The notes: generated by a model not told the origin, from the letters alone. A stretch of 64,000 nt of DNA from Carya illinoinensis (GCF_018687715.1 NC_056765.1:22553394-22617393); one strand, 5' to 3'; positions 34,724-47,600 are shown, counted from the first letter of the stretch. Numbers and translations are program-made.

Positions 34724-36056
34724 AAGGTTAGATTCTTAATTTCCTTCCTTCCACCCAGCCCCTCTCTATGTGTAAGAATACTACTCCAATTTAGCATGTT
34801 TGAAGTTATTAAGATAAATCTACCATTACCTCACAGTTTTGTTTACACTTATATCATCTTGATAATGAAGAAAACAGAAAAGAAAATTTATGACTATGGA
34901 CTAAAGTTTGAGAGACACAGAGAGATCCCAGGAAAACAAATTTAGAGCGGCATGATTGAAGTTTTTGAAACCTAATGTGTTATCAGGTGTCACTTTTTAT
35001 AAAACTCCTTTGGATTTGGTTAATCTACAGATCATGAAACAGGAGTCTAGTTGCCACAAGTAGCTGTTAAGCTTTTCTTTAAGTGTAAAGCTCATAAGCT
35101 TTTCATAAGCAAGGAAATTAATGGACTTTTTTTTTTTAATTACAAACGTGTCATGATTTCCACGCTTATGATAGTGTGATATATTTTTTTATTATTATTA
35201 CAAAGTATCAAAGAAAGCAACTTTATGCAACAGCCCAACAAATGATTTTGGAGGCGATATTTGCACTAAAGTAGGCACTAATTGTAACTGGGAAGGGTAA
35301 AATTGCTACTTAACCTAGTTTTTTTTTTTTTCCTAGTAATATGCATTAAGCATGAACATATCACATGTATACTCTAAATTTCTAATTTAATAAAGGGGTA
35401 CACCTTATGGACATTTTATTCAAACATTTATCCAAAAACATAACTCATCATCCATGCAAGGTCGAATCAATAGTGATTGAGCTTAAATATTGTATATTTT
35501 ATACATCTAGAATCAATATATTTTAATTTTTTCATTACATTATTATTGGTTTAGATGGAAAAATGATTAAGATGCATAAATCCGAGTTGTGATTTAAATT
35601 GATAAATAGCATGGTTTTTGCTTATTATTATAACTTGTGATTTAATTGGACAATATTCTTTTACATGCACAACATATTTTTGATATTTTCTTTTTATTTC
35701 TATTTTATTTTATTTCTAATTTTTTTTATAGAGGCTAAGAAACAAAAAGGGACTTAAAGGGGACGGGACCCAAATTGAAGACCTATCATTTTTGGGTTAA
35801 AGGGCATGCCGCACGGATAAAAAGGGGATTTCATTCTTTGTGTTTTGACCTGGCACGATTTCTTTTGGGTTCAGCCAATTCACTCAGCGCTGCAACACAC
35901 ATTTTTCCTTTTGGGGCATTCACCCAACGCCGCACCATTTTTCATTTGTAATTGGGCATTTTCACAACACGCTTTTTATTCTCTTGGGGGTTGAATTCAC
36001 GCCGCACGGTATTGGGACTTTGAACTGGATGGCAATATATTTTTTTCCTAGGCATA
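34724..36056 (+). other. AT-rich DNA, then an LTR-like segment interrupted by element E
   Basis: 34724-35690 shows no gene. From about 35700 the sequence (GGGACGGGACCCAAATTGAAG; repeated CGCCGCAC words) looks like the middle of a long LTR. It resumes after element E at 41586. The original unit's ends were not found. Confidence 0.4.
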
Positions 36057-36584
36057 TGTAAGGTTCTTGATACCAAGAACAGAACCTCACTTCCCGAAAT
36101 GCAAACAATTGGAACAAGATTCAATGATCAAATGCAAGATTCCATTCTTGAATCTTGACAGAGAACTTTCGAGGAGCTCTCAACCTCCAATTCACTAACT
36201 TCATAACTCAAACTCCAGATGATATTACACGGAGATGGCTACTGCTTTTATAGTTGCAGAAGCATGAAACTGAATTCTAAGAATTAAAACTCACCATATA
36301 GCTAATAGACTAAAATGCAGGAAGTAAAACATAAAACGAACCCATACACTTACAAAGCTACTTACAGCATTCCTCACTAAAGCTAAACGCACCGTTTTAT
36401 TAAAAGAATTACTTAGCCTAGACTGCACGTCGTATTCCTCCATCTTCCCAGATCTTCAAGGTTGTTAAGGCCGTTATTCTCTTCTGCAATCTGATACTCT
36501 ACTGCATCTGTCACACAACTTCTCCACAGACCACTCATCATCAACCTTCTTCCTCTCAAGGCCTGCCCCCAAGCACCCGTAACA
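36057..36584 (-). repeat. Element E LTR (left; 3' LTR of the element)
   Basis: Plus-strand ends TGTAAGGTTC and CACCCGTAACA. It is the same length as the partner. Confidence 0.9.
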
Positions 36585-36585
36585 A

Positions 36586-36598
36586 TCCCTTCCTCTTC
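36586..36598 (-). promoter_or_regulatory. Element E polypurine tract
   Basis: On the minus strand GAAGAGGAAGGGA directly precedes the LTR start TGTTACGGGTG. Just upstream lies a second TGTTACGGGTGCCTTGG, a near copy of the LTR start (36599-36627). Confidence 0.75.
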
Positions 36599-36629
36599 AA
36601 GGCCTTGCCACCAAGGCACCCGTAACAGT

Positions 36630-39600
36630 TCATAAAACTATGCCTATTAAATGAGGATACAAAGACTTCAATTTGTACAATAATTCCCATGTGTTATCTT
36701 CCATGCCAGCTCCTACCCATTTCACCAAAACTTCAGTGGCAGCAAAATTTCTGACCTTCTTCATTCTTCTGTCCAGAATCTGTTCAGGCTCAGGTTGAAT
36801 ACATCCCTCACTATCAACTAGTGGAAGAGTAGATAAGGGAGAAATCTGGTCTCCTATTTTTTTCTTGAGGCATGAGACATGGAAAACAGGATGGATTCTT
36901 GATGATGATGGCAAACTCAACTTATAAGCAACTGTGCCGATCTTATGAAGTACTTGAAAGGGACCATAATACCTCGGAGCAAGCTTCATATTATGTCTCA
37001 TGGAAATTGATTTCTATCTATAGGGCTGCAACTTAAGATAAACCCAATCTCCTTCTTGAAAAATTCTTTCAGACCTTTTGTGATCTGCATAAATCTTCAT
37101 TCTATCCTGGGCCTTTTTTAAATTTTCTTTCAACAAGCCTAGAATCTGCTCTCTATTCTTCAAATGATGATCTTCAGCAACATTGGCAGTGGTGCCAGCC
37201 ACATAAGTCAACAGTCTTAGAGGGGGTCTGCCATACAAAGCATGAAATGGTGACAGCCCAGTTGAGGAATGCACAGTAGTATTATAGCACCATTCTGCCA
37301 TAGGTAACCATGAAGACCAACTCTTGGGTTTGGAGCTACAATAAGCTCTCAAATAAGCCTCAACAGCTTTATTCAAAGCCTCTGCTTGACCATCAGATTG
37401 TGGATGGTAAGCTGAACTCATTGCCAAAGTTGTCCTTTGCAGCCTGAAGAGTTCTTTCCAAAATGAACTTGTAAAAACCACATCACGATCAGACACTATG
37501 GTCTTAGGCAGTCCATGAAGCTTAAACACTCCAGAAAAGAAAACATCTGCCACTTTAGAAGCTGTATATGGATGAGCTAATGGAAAAAAATGGCCAAACT
37601 TAGTTAATCGATCAACCACAGTGAAAATAACTGTCATGTTACTGGAAGAAGGTAATCCCTCAATGAAATCCATAGCAATGTCAAGCCAAGGATCTTGAGG
37701 GATGGGCAAGGGCTGAAGTAACCTAGCTGGAAGCACATTCTCTGTCTTATTAACTTGGCAAACCTGACACTCCTTTAATAACTGCTTAACATCCCTTCTC
37801 ATTTTAGGCCAAAAAAATTCTGACCTTGCTTTTTGTAATGTTTTATGGTAACCCAAGTGGCCTGCTTAAGGACTGTGGTGAATAAACTGTAATATCTTTC
37901 TCTGAAAAGAAGATCCAGGCACAATTACAATCTTCCCTTTTCTGAGCAATAATCCCTGCTGTAAGGTAAATTCCTTAGGAACCTGTGTACCATGTTGCAA
38001 AGCATTTATCATGTCAGAAATTTCCACAGAGTGAACATAACTTTCTTTCAATTCTGTCAACCAAATTGGAGTGGGAAAAGAAATCAAGGCTAGAGTTGCT
38101 GCATCTTCCTCCATTTTCCTAGAAAGTGCATCAGCTACCTTGTTATCTCTCCCTTTCTTATATTCCACTCGAAAGTCATAACCCATGAGCTTTGTAATCC
38201 ATTTCTATTGAGCTTCAGTAGCTATCTTCTGTTCAAGCAAATACTTTAAAGCTTGCTGATCAGTTTTGATCTTAAAAGTTTGCCCAAGCAAATAAGGCCT
38301 CCACTTCCCCACTGCACATACAATTGCCAAGAATTCCTTCTCATATGTGGAAAGTAATAGTGCCTTCCCTTTTAAAACTTTACTAAAGAAAGCTATAGGC
38401 TGATTATTTTGCATTAGCACAGCACCTAATCCCACTCCTGATGCATCACACTCTATGGTAAATTCCTTGCTAAAATCTGGCAGCTTTAACACTGGTGGAC
38501 TAGATACAGCTTCCTTCAACAATTTAAAGGCTTCCTCAGCTTCCAATGACCACTGAAAAGCATTCTTCTTCAACAAATCTGTTAATGGGGCAGCTATTGA
38601 GCCATAATTTCTTACTAATTTTCTGTAGTAGCCAGTTAGGCCCAAAAAACCCCTTAAAGCCTTCACTGTTTTAGGAGTAGGCCATTCCACCATTGCTGAA
38701 ATCTTTGTAGGGTCTGCTTTAACTCCATCTCCCGAGATGATATGGCCTAAGTAGTCTACTTCAACAGCCCCAAATCTACATTTAGACTTCTTGGCAAATA
38801 AGGTATTCTGTTGCAAAACAGATAGAACTGTTTGTAAATGCACCAAATGCTCCTTTAAATCTTGACTATATATCAAGATATCATCAAAAAAGACGAGGAC
38901 AAATTTTCTAAGAAAGGGTTTAAAAACATGATTCATTAACCCTTGAAATGTGGTAGGTGCATTGGTAAGCCCAAAAGGCATTACCAAGAACTCATAGTGG
39001 CCTTCATGAGTTCTAAATGCAGTCTTAGAAATGTCTTCTTCCCTCACCCTGATTTGGTGATAGCCTGACCTCAAATCAAGCTTAGAAAAATATCTTGCAC
39101 CATGCAATTCATCCAGGAGTTCATCGATCACAGGGATGGGAAATTTATCCTTGACATTTTCTTGATTGAGGGCCCTATAGTCAATGCACATTCTCCAAGT
39201 GCCATCAGCCTTTTTAACCAAAAGGACAGGTGATGAAAGAGGGCTTTGGCATGGTCGAATCACTCCATTACTCAATAAATCCTGCACAATCTTCTCAATT
39301 TCAGTCTTTTGGTAATGAACATACCTATATGGTCTTACTGAAACTGGAGTAGTGCCTTCCTTTAATACAATCTGGTGATCACAAGCTCGATTAGGAGGTA
39401 AACCAATTGGTTCCTCAAAAACAGTTTGAAACTATTGCAACACTTCCTCAACTTCTGGTAAAACTTCAGCTCTAGCTTGCTTTTCATCAATGGCTACCAA
39501 TTGTAACAACCATCCCTCTTGTCTCACAAAGGAAGATTTCAACATTTTTACTGTAGGTTCTACTTGGACTTTTTCAGACAGTAGCCCTTGTAGAAGTAAT

Positions 39601-40136
39601 TTCTTACCAGCAACTTCAAACTGCATGGACATATTATTAAAATCCCATTGAATAGGACCCAAGGTTCGAAGCCATTGGACCCCCAGCACTATGTCACAAC
39701 CCCCCAATGTCAATACATGAAAAGGAACCAAAAATTTAGTCCCCTGTACCCTTATTGTTTCCTCACATCTTCCTTGAGTAGCAATTTTAGTACCATTAGC
39801 TACCTTAACTTGAAGATTTCTATCTTCCATCACTTTTAACTTTGCTGCTTTAACTACCAATGGATCCAAGAAATTGTGTGTACTTCCTGAATCCACAAGA
39901 ATTTCACAAGACTATGAACCAATTTTGCCCAACAACTTCATGGCATTACTGTTAATACAACCAGAAATGGCATGAATGGAAACTTCAAGTTCTTCTGACC
40001 CTTCCTTCAACACATTTTGCTGTTCAGGCAGTAACTGTGCCTCAAGTTCCTCTACAGACTGAATGACTTCTGGACTCTCACAAGGATCACCATGTAAAAA
40101 ATACACCCGAGAACTCTTACACACATGATTATGATT
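36630..40136 (-). pseudogene. Element E pol: protease, RT, RNase H, integrase, chromodomain
   Basis: A single frame carries all domains. Protease has VDSGSTHNF near 39890 and VLGVQWL. RT (about 39375-38700) has [24 protein letters not shown] and the catalytic [10 protein letters not shown] near 38890. RNase H has [13 protein letters not shown] and [10 protein letters not shown]. The integrase zinc region carries CQVCQVNK (37770). The core has MDFIEGLP, SDRDVVF and GQAEALNKAV, i.e. all three catalytic acidic positions. The C-terminus has HPVFHVSCLKK and a chromodomain (PEQILDRRMKK...VLVKWVG...NTWE), ending in TGA at 36630-36632. Premature stops lie at 39912, 39432, 38205 and 37014 (TAG) and 37866 (TAA); another TAG at 40137 separates it from gag. 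No frameshift within pol is seen, so decay is almost purely by point mutation. Confidence 0.88.
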
Positions 40137-41011
40137 CTATTTCTCAGAAGAATGGAAACATAGCCCCTTTTTTCTCTTTTCATCCATCTCCTCAGGATTG
40201 ACTTTTCTTAATGGAAACAAACCCTTCTGGCCTCTACTCGACGAATCTACAAGCCTTTCATTGTAAACTGGCCACTTATCAGCAAAATGACTAGTTTGCC
40301 TCCAAGACTTCCTTGAAGACAACACGTACTCCTCCTGCAGTTTAGCTAAACCAAAGGCAGCTCCAAGATTTAATGGATTGAACATCTTCACAGGTATACG
40401 AATCTCATCCATCAACCCACTAATAAAACAGCTCATCTTATGTCTTCCAGATAAACCCAAGGCTTCAAATTGTGAAGTGTACAAACTAATTGAAGTAGTT
40501 TGCTTCAGCCTAGTCAAAGCCTCCATTAGGTCATCAAACATTGATGGTCCAAATCTCCCTTGCAAGGCAACCACCATTGATTCCCATGAATTAAACTGCC
40601 CTGAGTCCAATGCATTTCATACCACACCAATGCCTCTCCTTGCATATGTTGCGAGGCTACCATCAACTTTTGATGGAAAGGTATTTGAAAGCAATCAAAG
40701 TATTGATTTGCTTTAAAAACCCAACCCGAAGGATCATTTCCACTGAATTGTGGAAAGTCCAACCTAACACTTCTTTGAAACACAGTCCGCTCCTCATGAT
40801 TTCTAGGCTCAGTAGATACCTCACGATCTCTAAATGAATTAACATTTATAGATTCAACCAAGGAACTCAAAACATTCGCAAAGTGATCTAACCTCTCTGT
40901 TATACCAGCAATTGCCTGCTGATGACCTTCCAATTGCTTCTGAACCAGATCTTGTTGCTTGTGAGTTGTTTCTTGGTGACCTTTCAACGCTACACGCGTA
41001 CCCTCTGCCAT
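40137..41011 (-). pseudogene. Element E gag
   Basis: The ATG complementary to 41009-41011 starts MAEGTRVALKGHQE, followed by a Gln/His-rich coiled region. The capsid motifs are VRLDFPQFSGNDPSGWVFKA and QGEALVWYEM. A frameshift near 40605 moves to the next frame (SGQFNSWESMVVAL, GPSMFDDLMEALTRLKQT). The nucleocapsid should hold a CCHC knuckle, but here it reads CFHSSEK, then TAG, then NHNHVCK, so a zinc-binding cysteine is replaced. The TAG lies at 40137-40139. Confidence 0.8.
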
Positions 41012-41038
41012 TAGAACGCCTTGTCCAAGGATCGCCGA

Positions 41039-41050
41039 CTGCTGATACCA
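41039..41050 (-). promoter_or_regulatory. Element E primer-binding site, tRNA-Met type
   Basis: On the minus strand TGGTATCAGCAG lies 2 bp after the LTR end. The first nine bases match the initiator tRNA-Met site TGGTATCAGAGC. Confidence 0.75.
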
Positions 41051-41052
41051 CT

Positions 41053-41580
41053 TGTAAGGTTCTTGATACCAAGAACAGAACCTCACTTCCCAAAATGCAA
41101 ACAACTGGAACAAGATTCAATGATCAAATGCAAGATTCCATTCTTGAATCTTGACAGAGAACTTTCGAGGAGCTCTCAACCTCCAATTCACTAACTTCAT
41201 AACTCAAACTCCAGATGATATTACACGGAGATGGCTACTGCTTTTACAGTTGCAGAAGCATGAAACTGAATTCTAAGAATTAAAACTCACCGTATAGCTA
41301 ATAGACTAAAACGCAGGAAGTAAAACATAAAACGAACCCATATACTTACAAAGCTACTTATAGCATTCCTCACTAAAGCTAAACGCACCGTTTTATTAAA
41401 AGAATTACTTAGCCTAGACTGCACGTCGTATTCCTCCATCTTCCCACATCTTCAAGGTTGTTAAGGCCGTTATTCTCTTCTGCAATCTGATACTCTATTG
41501 CATCTGTCACACAACTTCTCCACAGACCACTCATCACCAACCTTCCTCCTCTCAAGGCCTGCCCCCAAGCACCCGTAACA
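41053..41580 (-). repeat. Element E LTR (right; 5' LTR of the element)
   Basis: 528 bp, about 98% identical to the left LTR by hand count, followed at once by the duplicated GCATA. Confidence 0.9.
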
Positions 41581-41585
41581 GCATA

Positions 41586-42296
41586 CTTCAGCACCGTAGA
41601 TTTTTCTTCTGGATTCATTCACGCCATAGCTTGAAGAGCTCCTTTGGGGTCCAACTACCACTCCGGCTTTCTCCTCTACTACTTTCCATCTTCATCCATT
41701 GCTCTTTTCATTTCCTACTTTTTATTTAATTTCAATTTGAAATTTATGGTGTACTCTTGATATTTTTGTCTTAAAAAGTTTGGGCATTTTATTTACTGTT
41801 TATTTTATTTTATGTTAGTTATTTTTTTTTTGTTTCTTTAAGCTTCCATTAAATATGCCTTACAATTACATTTTAGATTGATTAAAGTTTAATTAGGACT
41901 TAAAAATAAATTTAGTTTTATTATTTAATTTTCAGATTAATTAAAATTGTTTAGAGTAGTTGAGTACTTAATTGTTAATTTCAATTTGTTAAGTCTTTTA
42001 TATTCCATTTCGACACTCAAAAATTTAAAAATATGAATCTAGTCTATGACTAATACCTTTTTATTTCCGTTGCACTCTTCCATTCATTGTACATACCACC
42101 ACTTTTGTTTGTGAAATTTTTCACCACTTTATACGAGTTTGAATTTAAACAAATTTTTCCAAGGAGACGATTTAGAAATTTTATTCCTATTATTACACGA
42201 CATCCTCCTACACTTGAGATAGCCTTTATAACAGTGAACAATGTTTGGAAGAGATACTCTATCAAATATCTAGGCCCTAGCATAAAATTTGACTTT
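41586..42296 (+). repeat. LTR-like segment, continuation of 35700-36056
   Basis: Contains AAGGAGACGATTTAGAAATT then TTACACGACATCCTCCTACACTTG (42160-42215), a combination found near the U5 end of long Ogre/Tat-type LTRs. No coding domain. It is the right half of the sequence into which element E jumped. Confidence 0.45.
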
Positions 42297-43567
42297 TAAG
42301 GTCAAAGATAACTCATTTGGAAGTATCTATGCGAAAGAAATAAGAAAAAAGAGGGCAAAATAAATATATATTTAAATATTTGATGGTGGTAGTAAGTTGC
42401 CTCACTCACACACCCACATAGACTTTGGTCATGATGACTTTGTGGTCTGTCCACACCCTTTTTTTTTTTTGGCTCTTTATCTCAAATAAGAGAGTATGAA
42501 CCTCTTTCAAAGATGATTGTGTGAGTGGTACATTGTGCTTGGACACTTGGTGCATTTAGGCAAGTGAATTGGCTTCAAGAGAATTAAGTTGCTTAAAATT
42601 ATTTTTGAGGGTGTGGGTTAGCCTTTATGGTATTTTATTAATCTTTTATTTTTGTGACTTTTTATTTTTTACATATGGCATTTTTTGCAAGTGAACATAG
42701 TTTGCTTTTGGTTTTGTTTAATTTTTCTACATTTTTTTTCTCATGGTCATACATATGGAGTCTGAGTGTTAAGTTACTAAAGTTTAAGTCCTAGTGGGAC
42801 TTTGCGCAGTGATGGGTAAGTCACGTGCATGCTATATGTTTTAGCAAAGTTCCAGTCTTAGTTGGAAATAAGTCATGACCCTCCCCAGCCTCGATACTTC
42901 CTCTCATACTCATCCATGGCTCTCTCACTTCGCTACGTGACATAGATGAATACAACTCCTCACCCTCTCATGTTTTACAGCACTCTGGTCTTTAGAAATC
43001 AAGTAGACCTCCTTGTTTACATGATTCTAAGGCACAGTAAGTGCTCTACTCCATTATTTCCTCGGCCTCTAAGGTTTGGTTGTCCTCTTGTTTGAGATTG
43101 TGGTTCGGTATCGAGTGCATGTTGAAGTTTTGGATTGGTTTTGTTGTGTTGGGATTAAATTTGTCATTTGAGTTTTGAGTTTCTCATAAAAAAAAATCAT
43201 GTATTTAGGATGGATCTTGGTGGGTTATGGCATTATGCATTCATACTCATACATTAGGTTTATCAAAATGTATGGTTGAGTTAAGATCAAATGGAGTTTT
43301 AACAATGTCAAATCAGGGTCTTTCTTAGTGTCCACATCTCGGCACACATAGGCTTGGTATATTTATTCTTTTGATTTTGATGATGATGAGGTTTGAACCT
43401 TGTTAGATCAGTGACAAAACGGGAGAGTTAGAGGAGCAATTGGAGGATTGATTTCTTGGTATTGTAAAATTTAGGGGGAGTTGAATGAATATTTTATTGT
43501 TTTGTTTTAGATAGTTTAATATTGAGAGAAAGAACTAAATTCTGGTTTGAAAGATTTACTTTAGAAA
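42297..43567. other. No gene recognised; AT-rich repeat-like DNA
   Basis: T-rich tracts and short ORFs only. GAATTTAGGGGGAGTTG-like purine tracts near 43465 may be the polypurine tract of an unidentified element. Confidence 0.4.
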
Positions 43568-44071
43568 CTGTGTAATGTTGTGGACTGTGTTGTGAGGTAT
43601 GGGTGTGAGGTATATGCCATAGTTGTGATGCAACGTGGGGTTTGAAAGGAGTACATGTGTAGTGTACTCTATGTAGTGCAGCGATGCACCGTGTGACGTG
43701 TGACGTGCGCCGTAGTGACATGTGGCGTAGAGTGAAGAGAGTACATGTGGCGTGTGCTCTGTGTCGTGTAGCGATGCACATTGTGATGTGCATCATGTTA
43801 ATAAGTGATGTAGCGAATAGAGTACATCCGATGCGTACTCCATGTTGTGTAGCGATGCACCGTATAGCGTGTCACAAATAAAAGGATGGTTGCGTAGTTG
43901 AGGAGTGTAAAGTATATTGTGTAGCATTGGAAACTGTGTAACTGTGTCCTAAAATAACTGTGATGTGGCCTGTAGTCTGAGGTAATGGGTGTCACCTTGT
44001 GGTTGACTTATGGTTGAGAGTATGTGTGAAGTGGTAGAAAAGTGTAAGAGTAGCGCAGCGGGAGCATGACG

Positions 44072-46144
44072 TGTGATGACCCGCTTTTACGTGTATTTTC
44101 ACTAAATGGTTGTTTTTAATTTAATTAATATATTGGTTTATTTATTTTAAATTAATGTATTTAAATTGGTTTTTAATTTATTTGATGTTGTGTTTAATTT
44201 ATTTAGTCGTTTTACCGTTTTTAATATCGTTTTCGGCGGATCAGTTTTGGTTTCTGGAGTGAGGACTGGACCTCGTTTCTTTCCTCCATCTTTTCTTTTC
44301 TCTTCTCTTTTCCCTTTTCTCTTTTTCTCTTTCCTTTCTTTTTCTTTCTTTTTTTTCTCCCTTTCTTCCCCTTGCGTCGACCCCCCCGTGCAATTTCTCT
44401 CTCTCTTCTCCCTCTGCCGTTCACGTCCAACCACCCAGAGCCGCCACTCGCTGGCGTTGTGAGCCACACCACCACCACCAATCTCTTCCCCTCCCTCCGG
44501 TGAACCACCCCACCAACTTTCATCCCCAACCGTGCCGCCGTTTAGCCAAAAATCACCATCAAGCCGAACGGCTTTTGCTCCGTTTTGCCGTCGTCGCTCC
44601 ACCTCCGGCCACCACCTCTTCACTACTTCATCATCGACTCCTTGCCGTCCTATCCCACCCATTTCTGACTTCGATCCATCACCGGAACAGTCCCCACGAG
44701 CTAACTCTCCGATTTGGGTATTTTGGCCTCCTACCGCCGTTTTCGCCTCCACCCACAGACAAACTCTACTTCCCTTAGCTTCATAAACATCCTTAGGCCA
44801 TTCCCTATCAATCCTGAGCTTTGGTTTGTCCCCGTTCAAAAGTGGGTATTTTACAACCCACGGCCGCAGTGAAATTTCACTATTACGTTACTTTTCCTTC
44901 ACTGTTTGCTGCACCTCAATCCAACAAAAATTAATATATAGTGCTGTAAGTATTTTTCAAACCCTACTTTTAGATTTAAATATATTTTACTTATACAATA
45001 AATTATTTGCTATTGATTGGCTGATTCCGAACTGAGTCCGAGGAGTTCGGGGGTCGGATGGATTGAGGACAGAGTTGCTTGATGTGTTGATTTGGATTGG
45101 TTGGTTTTTTTATGCCTTGAGGATGCATTTATATTGCATTTATGCGCATTTGATTTTAATTGAGAAAATCGTGTTTTGTTGGCGTAAATGGATTTCGGGT
45201 GCGTGTGTCTCACGCGCCCAAGTCGGGATAGGTTATTATCTCGGTGGAGCTCCTCTGGTCACTCGGGAGTAGATAATACTAAGTGACATCCCCTGGGTTG
45301 TCGCAGGGCACGGTAACGCTGTCGTGTCGACTCTGTAGTCCCTAGAGTGGCGGGGACTAGAGGATGGCCTGGCCAGGTAAGCGCTGGGCGCGAGTCTGGG
45401 CATTGCTCGTTTAGGTGTCACACGCTTAGTCGTTACCTGCGGTGTGACACAGAGCTAGGGTGTGCAGATGATCCCTAGGGGAGATCATGGTGCATGCATA
45501 ATTGGATCGTTTTTATAGTTTTCGGATGCGGGCCATTTTTTGGGAAAATGGCGAAGTTTGGTTTTGAGGTTTTTGATCCATTTTCTGGGAAAATGGTGGT
45601 TTGGGCCATCATCTGGGATGATGGCGAGGCTTGGTTTTAAGCGATATGTTTTTGTGGGCCAAATGGGGTTTTGGCATGCATGGAAAAATATGGCTTTACG
45701 GGCCATGTGCATTGGCTTTTCTTTCATGCATATTGTTTGAGTTTATATGTTTTTATCTAGTGGTGTTTGGATTTTACTTACCTGCGGCACCATTTATGGT
45801 ACCGTAGATTTTGGTGCAGAGATCGAGGAAGAGGAGGAGGAGGCTGAGCCCGAGGATGCAGCTCCGTCGGAGTTCTGAGTGGAGTTTATGTTTTGTATTT
45901 GGTTTTGAAATAATATTTGTGTTTTGAAATATTTTAATTTGGATGTCTTGATCAGTTTTGTATTAAACTAAAAAAAATTCTGGTACTTAGTTATATGACT
46001 TTGCTATTCGTTGCGTATTTCTTCGTGCACAATTATTGCTTATACACACACTTGGCACACGTCGATAGGGTGGTGACCCGTGATGTCATCATCCAGACGT
46101 CTCAATTTTCCCATGTTTGTGCGTGGGGATTTGGGGGCATCATA
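44072..46144 (+). repeat. Element C 5' LTR
   Basis: 2073 bp, TGTGATGACCCGC to GGGGCATCATA (the partner ends CATCACA). It has the same pyrimidine tract and Pro/His/Ser-rich open frames as element D LTRs (about 44270-44780). Confidence 0.88.
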
Positions 46145-46146
46145 GG

Positions 46147-46158
46147 TGGTATCAGAGC
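46147..46158 (+). promoter_or_regulatory. Element C primer-binding site
   Basis: TGGTATCAGAGC, a perfect match to the standard initiator tRNA-Met site, 2 bp after the LTR. Confidence 0.9.
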
Positions 46159-46427
46159 GGTTTGGCTCTAGGTAAAACCACATGTCCCGTAGGGAGTACC
46201 AGAATGTTTTTAAAGTTGTGTTTTAAAAATTATGTTAAGTAAAGTTGTTATTTGATTTGTTTTATTTGTTTGAACTTGTTTGCTTGTTTTTATTTATTTA
46301 GTTATGTTATTGCATGCTGGTTTCTTTTTGTTTCTTGTTATGTGGTGTTGGTTTTGGTTTTTAGTTTTATGTTGGTTTTATTTGTTTTTCTTAAAGGGGG
46401 TCAAAGGTTGTGTTGTTGTAGGAAAAA

Positions 46428-47600
46428 ATGGTGAGATCAAGGAAATCTACTCAGGAGCCATGGGACAATACATCGAGAGATGACTCCATAGCCCAAGCAA
46501 TACGGCAGATGACGGAGTTCATGCAGCAAAATTTTAGACCACAATAGGCAGGACCTTGGCCACAACAAGGAGGACCTTGGCCACAACAAGGGGGTCCTTG
46601 GCCACAACAAGAAGGGTCTTGGCCGCAACAAGGAGGGCTTTGACTACAACCAGGAGGTCCTTGGCCACATCAGGGAGGGCCTAGTAGCATGCTGCAAGCC
46701 GGATGCACCTATGAGCGCTTTCTGGTGCATAGAACTCCACACTTCACTGGAGAAGAGGATCCACTTCAAGCTAGAAAGTGGGTCAGAGACTTGGAAAGAA
46801 CTTTTGAGGTGTGTGGTTGCACTAAGACGCAACAAGTGCTCTACGCCAGCTATCTGTTGCAAGGCACCGTTTCTGATTGGTGGGATACCAAGAAAGTAAT
46901 GCTAGAAGTAGAGTTGGGATCTTTTGCCGCTGTAACCTGGCAGTGCTTCTGTAAGGCAGCAAAAGGCAAGAGAATTCTCAAGCTTGGTCCAAGGAAGCAT
47001 GACCGTGGAACAGTATGCCTAGAGATTTTTAGAACTTGGGCGATTTGCTCCCCACCTCCTCGCCACAGAGGAAATGTGAGCCGAGCTTTTCCAGGAGGGA
47101 CTACACCTTGATATACACCGTATGGTAGTTAGCCACCGGATATCCACTTTTCAGGACTTAGTGGATGTGGCCACCCTTGTGGAGCGAGAGAATAATCTGA
47201 GTATGGGTTCCCCTCCAGGACATAAGAGGCGGAGTTTTTCTGGTGAAGGAAGCAGCTCGGGTTCGCCTCAGAAATTTGTTCAGTGGATCGGAACTCGACC
47301 ACAAGCGTCCTCAGGTGTTCGTATGGGAGGATGAGTGCCAGTTTGTGGAGTTTGTAATAGAGCCCATGTGGGTGAGTGCCCTTCTGGTGGGGCTTGATGC
47401 TATAATTGTGGCAGCAGGGTCACTTTGCTCATAAGTGTCCAAGGCCAGTTCAAGGAAGTCGTGGAGGTAGACGCGGTAGAAGAACAAATCCAAGACAAGC
47501 AGTGCAAGCCCAGGTTTATGCTGTCACACCCGAAGATGTGGATGATGAGGCACCAGCGACCCATGATGCTGGAGTAATTGCAGGTATGGATTTAATTTAA
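46428..47600 (+). pseudogene. Element C gag
   Basis: The ATG at 46428 (MVRSRKSTQEPWDN) follows the leader. After the N-terminus lies a 21-bp repeat block (46549-46680), then capsid motifs (CTYERFLVHRTPHFTGEEDPL, WVRDLERTFEVC, SDWWDTKKV). Frame changes occur after 46930. A knuckle region reads GHFAHKCPRPVQGSRGGRRG near 47410-47470, with its first cysteines split by a frame change. TAG within FRPQ*A (about 46544) and TGA in the repeat (about 46641) interrupt the frame. Confidence 0.8.
46549..46680 (+). repeat. 21-bp tandem repeat in element C gag (GPWPQQG)
   Basis: About six units of the form GGACCTTGGCCACAACAAGGA encode seven-residue GPWPQQG-like repeats in frame with gag. Element D has no such expansion at the matching site. 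Confidence 0.85.

Larger units (their letters stand above)
36057..41580 (-). mobile_element. Element E: chromodomain gypsy element (Reina-like), young insertion
   Basis: Two 528-bp LTRs (36057-36584 and 41053-41580) flank gag-pol on the minus strand. GCATA is duplicated exactly at 36052-36056 and 41581-41585. By hand the LTRs differ at about 11 of 528 positions, ten of them transitions, so this looks like the youngest insertion in the window. A tRNA-Met-type primer site and a polypurine tract are in place. The 5.5-kb length, short LTRs and C-terminal chromodomain point to a Reina-like chromovirus (inferred). The polyprotein is collinear but broken by one frameshift and six in-frame stops. Confidence 0.9.
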
